The notes below the pieces were generated by a model. The model was not told the origin of the DNA. It ran no database searches and was given only the letters and a program-made list of their open reading frames with translations. Both the position numbers and the translations under genes were made by a program. 64,000 nucleotides of DNA from an uncultured Collinsella sp. (lineage in GTDB: Bacteria > Actinomycetota > Coriobacteriia > Coriobacteriales > Coriobacteriaceae): assembly GCA_959599915.1 (NCBI GenBank), contig CAUGJE010000003.1:155059-219058 (forward strand), in the 5' to 3' direction. Each line of letters opens with the position of its first letter. Positions within the stretch are counted from its first letter, which is position 1. Below are positions 60,807 through 64,000 of the stretch, in pieces.

Positions 60807-60836
60807 TAAAACGCTTCAATAAACTGAAGCGTTTTA
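60807..60836. promoter_or_regulatory. Perfect 12-bp inverted repeat upstream of adhE
   Basis: TAAAACGCTTCA (60807-60818) is repeated inverted as TGAAGCGTTTTA (60825-60836), with ATAAAC between. It lies 93-122 bases before the adhE start in a divergent gap, so an operator is more likely than a terminator. It does not match the Rex consensus TTGTGA-N6-TCACAA. Confidence 0.5.
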
Positions 60837-61158
60837 ACCATTTAACTAAAAGCTCAACGTCTTCTCCGGGCGAATTCCTAGTTTCCCCATGGCTATGGTG
60901 TGGAGTTTGTTCATTGTTTGTTCATTAGGTCTTAGGAAATTAATGCACATCGATCAATTCTGGCTGGTCGTGACACTAATTTTTGGTCGTTTCTATTTCA
61001 TGGCAATAAACGCGTTCTCTTGTCAGACAAAACACTGGTATTAAACTAAAACCAATGTGCCAGACAGTACATTCAGTAAGAGTGAAATATATGCCTTTGC
61101 CTCTGGGTATTTTGTCGCCCTTTACCGGTTCATGTCAGTTGAGTAGAAAGGGCGGTTT
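60837..61158. other. AT-rich divergent intergenic region
   Basis: No gene is seen. It contains a perfect tandem pair of the 11-mer GTTTGTTCATT (60905-60926) and two TGNCAGACA-like words about 35 bases apart near 61023 and 61060. The ribosome binding site AGAAAGGGCGG for the next gene is at 61145-61155. A promoter for that gene could not be fixed. Confidence 0.5.
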
Positions 61159-64000
61159 GTGAGATTGCCACGTTGCAGGCGAGCTCTCGTTTGGCTCGTC
61201 TCTTTTTTGTTCGTGTTTAATACGATTCCTACGAGCGTATTTGCTGACGTAATAGTGAATAATGACCCTCAGCAAAACACGACTTCGGAGAATCTGTCTA
61301 ATGAATCTGCTGATAGTGATTCTGGGTCAAGGGGGGGCGGTCGAGGCTTCGTCTAACGACAATACGGTTTCAAGTGATGATCAAAAACCTGAATCTGATG
61401 TCTCGGATAAGCAGTCAAACGATGTGAATGTGAATGAAACATCTGATGAATCGAATTCTGATGCAGCAGAATCTGGTGTTTATCAAGTTAATGATCAATC
61501 AACATTTGAGGATGCGCTGAATAAAATCGCCTCCGATAATTTATCGGAGATCAGACTTGTCCTAAAAGGCGGCTCGTCTTTTGTGGTGCCGACCCAAGAT
61601 TACGTTTCGACTTTCGGCGTTGCTAACAAGAAGATTACCGTGACGAGTGACGGTGATAATCGCGCAACCTTGCACTTCTCCAACCGTGCCATGCTTTCCG
61701 GATCTTGTACTTTTGACAACGTCGAAGTGGTTGGTTCAGGAAAATTCTATTGCAATGGTTTCGATACCGTTTTCACTCGTAACTGCGAGCTCAACCTCTT
61801 TGAAACACTTTATGGCGGTGGCTATAGGTCGACTGTCGATCACACACATGTGGTGATAGCCGCGTCTGGATATATCAATCCTGGTAGTGGCGCTGGCCTT
61901 CATGACGTCATCGGTGGTTCATATCAAGGGTCCGTCGAGCATGACACCTATCTTGAGATCAGCGGTAACCTTCGCATGGCTAGCGGTAATCACGTTAATC
62001 CCGGTTGCATGCGCGGCGATGGGTCGAGCGGCGATGGAAACGGCTTTCCTGCTGTTTATGTAGGTGGTAACGCCACGCTTGTTTACGACAATGCCAACTC
62101 CGAAGTTTCTCCTGCTATCGAAGGCACTTACGGTTGCGAGATGCGCGGCAACGTGACGCTTGATGTTCGCTCGGGTCGGGTAAATGAAATTTGCGGTCAT
62201 TTTGGTGACCCTGCGCCTATTAAAGGCAACATTCATATTATTGCGGGCAGCAGTACTTATGAAAACACCGACAAAACGCTTCGTCTTAATAGCAATTGGC
62301 CAATAATTGGCGCAGGACAAATGATCCCAGATGGAGTTTATGAGGTCGATGGCGATGTCGTTATCGATGCTTACGAGAATGTTTGGGGCTGGGATAAAGG
62401 TGGATCGATACCCAATGATGTCCCTTTTATTGAAGGTTCGAAGAAAGCGAACGTTGGCGGATCTATTACCGTTAATGTCCACGGCTCCCATGTTGACTCT
62501 ATTTATGGAGCAGAGTGGAGTGCTGTAAACGGTGATATCGCCGTGAACGCTTCTGGTGTTGAGCTGAGGGATGAAGCGGGCGATTCTCATGGGTATGTTT
62601 TCTGCGAGAACGACCTGACCAATTCGTCGGATGAGGGATCGAGCGTAAAGGCTAGAGGAAAGCTATCTATCAGTCTGAATAGCGGCAGTGTTGGCTACGT
62701 TTCGTTGACTTCGAACAAGAATGTATCGATTTCTGACGGTTCCTTCATTAATATTGCTGGACGACCGGAAATAGCTACGGGCGTTACGGGTGTGTACTAT
62801 GGGCTTCCCAAGGGGTCTTCTTCTCCCACAATCAATATTGCAGGGACTGTGGCTGAGATTCCTTATATTAAGTACGCATCTGCATTGAATGTTACTGATA
62901 ACTCCGAAATTACGGCCGGTACGATTTCTTCTGTAAATAAGATCGCTATTACTGGTCAATCGAATACAAATGTAACGACCAAATTTGGTTGCAACAATGC
63001 TTCTAGCTATGAATTAATTGAAGACAATGGCCTTCGGGTAGATGAGGGCAGCGTTTTGACGACAGCTGGCTCTCAAGCCTACGTATATGGTTATGTCGAT
63101 ATCAATGGTACTTGGGAGCAACAATACAATACTGCGAAAAACTATAACGATATTTTCGTTAAGGGAACCACCTCTATTGGCAGTAAGGGCATTCTCATCG
63201 ATCACGGTTCAAGTAATTTGAAAGGTGCCGTTATTAATAAGGGCACACTTGCCTTAATGGCACCCGCATTATTCCAAGGAAATTACCGTGGCGATGACGC
63301 TGAAATTAGACTGCCAGCTGTCACTAATAACTATGATGGCACGGATGATGGCGGCGACATACCCCTTATTGTAAAAGGGGAATCGTCAGGGAAGACTACT
63401 GTTAATACGGTGGATCCGAACAATTGGCAGTATTTGAAACTGCCGTCACTCGGAGATAACTACGTACTCTCCAAAGCTAGTGGTGATGCACCTAAGCAAA
63501 GCACTTTTATTCTTGGCAACGAGGATGCGGTTGGTGAGGGCTGTTACCTTAAGCGCGTCAGGGATGCCGACAGTACTGATGATTTTCACATGTGGCAGGT
63601 CGCAGCAAAGTTATCGCTGACTTTTGATGATAATGGCGCATACGATCCTGCTTATCCTCAAAAGTTTTTGCAAGATAAGACTGCAGATAAGGACAGTTAC
63701 ACCTTCGCGCTGCCCAAGACCGCCCCGACCCGCAAGGGCTGGGCGTTCGACGGCTGGAACACCGAGAGGGACGGGTCGGGCGATCAGTTCACCGACAAGA
63801 CCGAGGTCTCCAAGTCCACGACCGTCTACGCCCAGTGGAAGTGGGTGCCCCGCGACGTCACCGTGACCTTCGACGAGAACGGCGGCGAGACCAAGGCCGA
63901 CCCCGCCTCCCAGACCAAGACCACCGAGCCGGGCAAGACCTCGTTCACCTTCGCGCTGCCCAAGACCGCCCCGACCCGCAAGGGCTGGGCGTTCGACGGC
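61159..64000 (+). CDS. Giant secreted surface protein with InlB/Flg_new-type repeats, frameshifted at a G7 tract and cut by the window end
   Basis: GTG 61159 follows AGAAAGGGCGG and encodes a Sec signal peptide (RRALVWLVSFLFVFNTI, cleavage after SVFA near residue 29) and a Ser/Asn/Asp-rich linker. As read, this frame stops at 61354-61356. Skipping one base in the G7 run at 61331-61337 joins it to a frame that is open from there to 64000 without a stop, about 888 codons. The joined part continues the same acidic linker, then about 650 residues of Gly/Asn-rich beta-strand repeats like a beta-helix (e.g. GGNATLVYDNAN, RGNVTLDVRSG, VGGSITVNVHGS). It then enters repeats TFDENGGETK, APTRKGWAFDGWNTERDGSG, TTVYAQWK typical of Flg_new/InlB B-repeats. 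A separate internal start, ATG 61301 in the second frame, is possible but gives no good signal peptide. The C terminus and any anchor are outside. Confidence 0.75.
61331..61337 (+). repeat. G7 homopolymer tract in the surface-protein gene
   Basis: Seven consecutive G follow TCAA and precede CGG. Six or nine G would restore the reading frame; seven place it out of frame. The position, shortly after the signal peptide, is typical for slipped-strand phase variation, but a sequencing or assembly error of one G is equally possible. Confidence 0.8.
63700..64000 (+). repeat. Start of a GC-rich tandem repeat array within the surface-protein gene
   Basis: Bases 63700-63754 recur exactly at 63946-64000 (55 of 55), giving a period of 246 bases or 82 codons. 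The unit encodes an InlB B-repeat/Flg_new module with FALPKTAPTRKGWAFDG. The DNA becomes markedly GC-richer at about 63700 than the preceding part of the same gene. The array continues past the window. Confidence 0.8.

Noticed and set aside
61301..61337. ATG 61301 as the true start of the long surface-protein frame
   Set aside because: It has a loosely placed GGAG but would replace a good signal peptide with a short poor one, while the upstream signal peptide would become useless. Kept only as an alternative.
61647..61856. A small ORF of 69 codons inside the surface-protein gene
   Set aside because: It lies in a different frame from the long open frame with coherent repeat structure and has no ribosome binding site.
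1..64000. CRISPR array, prophage, insertion sequence or transposase
   Set aside because: No regularly spaced short repeats, cas genes, phage structural genes or transposase motifs were seen on either strand.

Overview
The window is GC-rich, almost fully coding DNA of bacterial chromosomal type. Gene content and order, the frequent TTG starts, the radical-SAM/DUF2344 pair next to rplU-rpmA-obg and the mreBCD-mrdA-rodA block suggest a Coriobacteriia actinobacterium, most likely Collinsella. That genus call is an inference from recalled family resemblance; no database search was made.

Layout. (1) 1-5750, minus strand: an aromatic amino acid operon read right to left as aroF, tyrA, aroB, aroA, aroC and a chorismate mutase cut by the window edge. 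A 41-bp-arm inverted repeat lies between aroC and the mutase. (2) 5900-12040, plus strand: tRNA-Arg(CCG), a P-type cation ATPase, a zinc-ribbon membrane protein, a cyclophilin and a TPR membrane protein. (3) 12150-25830: the elongasome operon mreB-mreC-mreD-mrdA-rodA, a DUF697-like gene, two radical-SAM-linked genes, then rplU-rpmA-obg-nadD-yqeK-rsfS. (4) dinB on the minus strand. (5) 27200-33850: rpsP-khpA-rimM-trmD-lepB, glyQ-glyS, and ppsR, the regulator of the following ppdK. (6) 37118-39925: a lone gene for a large secreted protein with an aerolysin/ETX-MTX2-like pore-forming module, inserted between housekeeping genes. (7) 40000-57040: rplS-rnhB-yraN-yifB-dprA-trmFO-xerC, then rpsB-tsf, then pyrH-frr-uppS-cdsA-dxr-rseP-ispG-proS, linking translation to isoprenoid, lipid and envelope synthesis. 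(8) Minus strand: an APH-like kinase and adhE, the fermentative acetyl-CoA to ethanol enzyme. (9) 61159-64000: an AT-richer gene for a giant secreted surface protein. It is split by a G7 tract just after its signal peptide and runs off the window as GC-rich InlB/Flg_new-type repeats.

The accessory interest lies in four places: the aerolysin-like protein; the surface-protein gene whose homopolymer puts it out of frame, a typical phase-variation configuration; a two-copy palindromic intergenic element whose copies differ by a compensated base pair; and a xerC that appears to lack an ATG, GTG or TTG start at its homologous N terminus. The rest is ordinary, well-conserved core genome.
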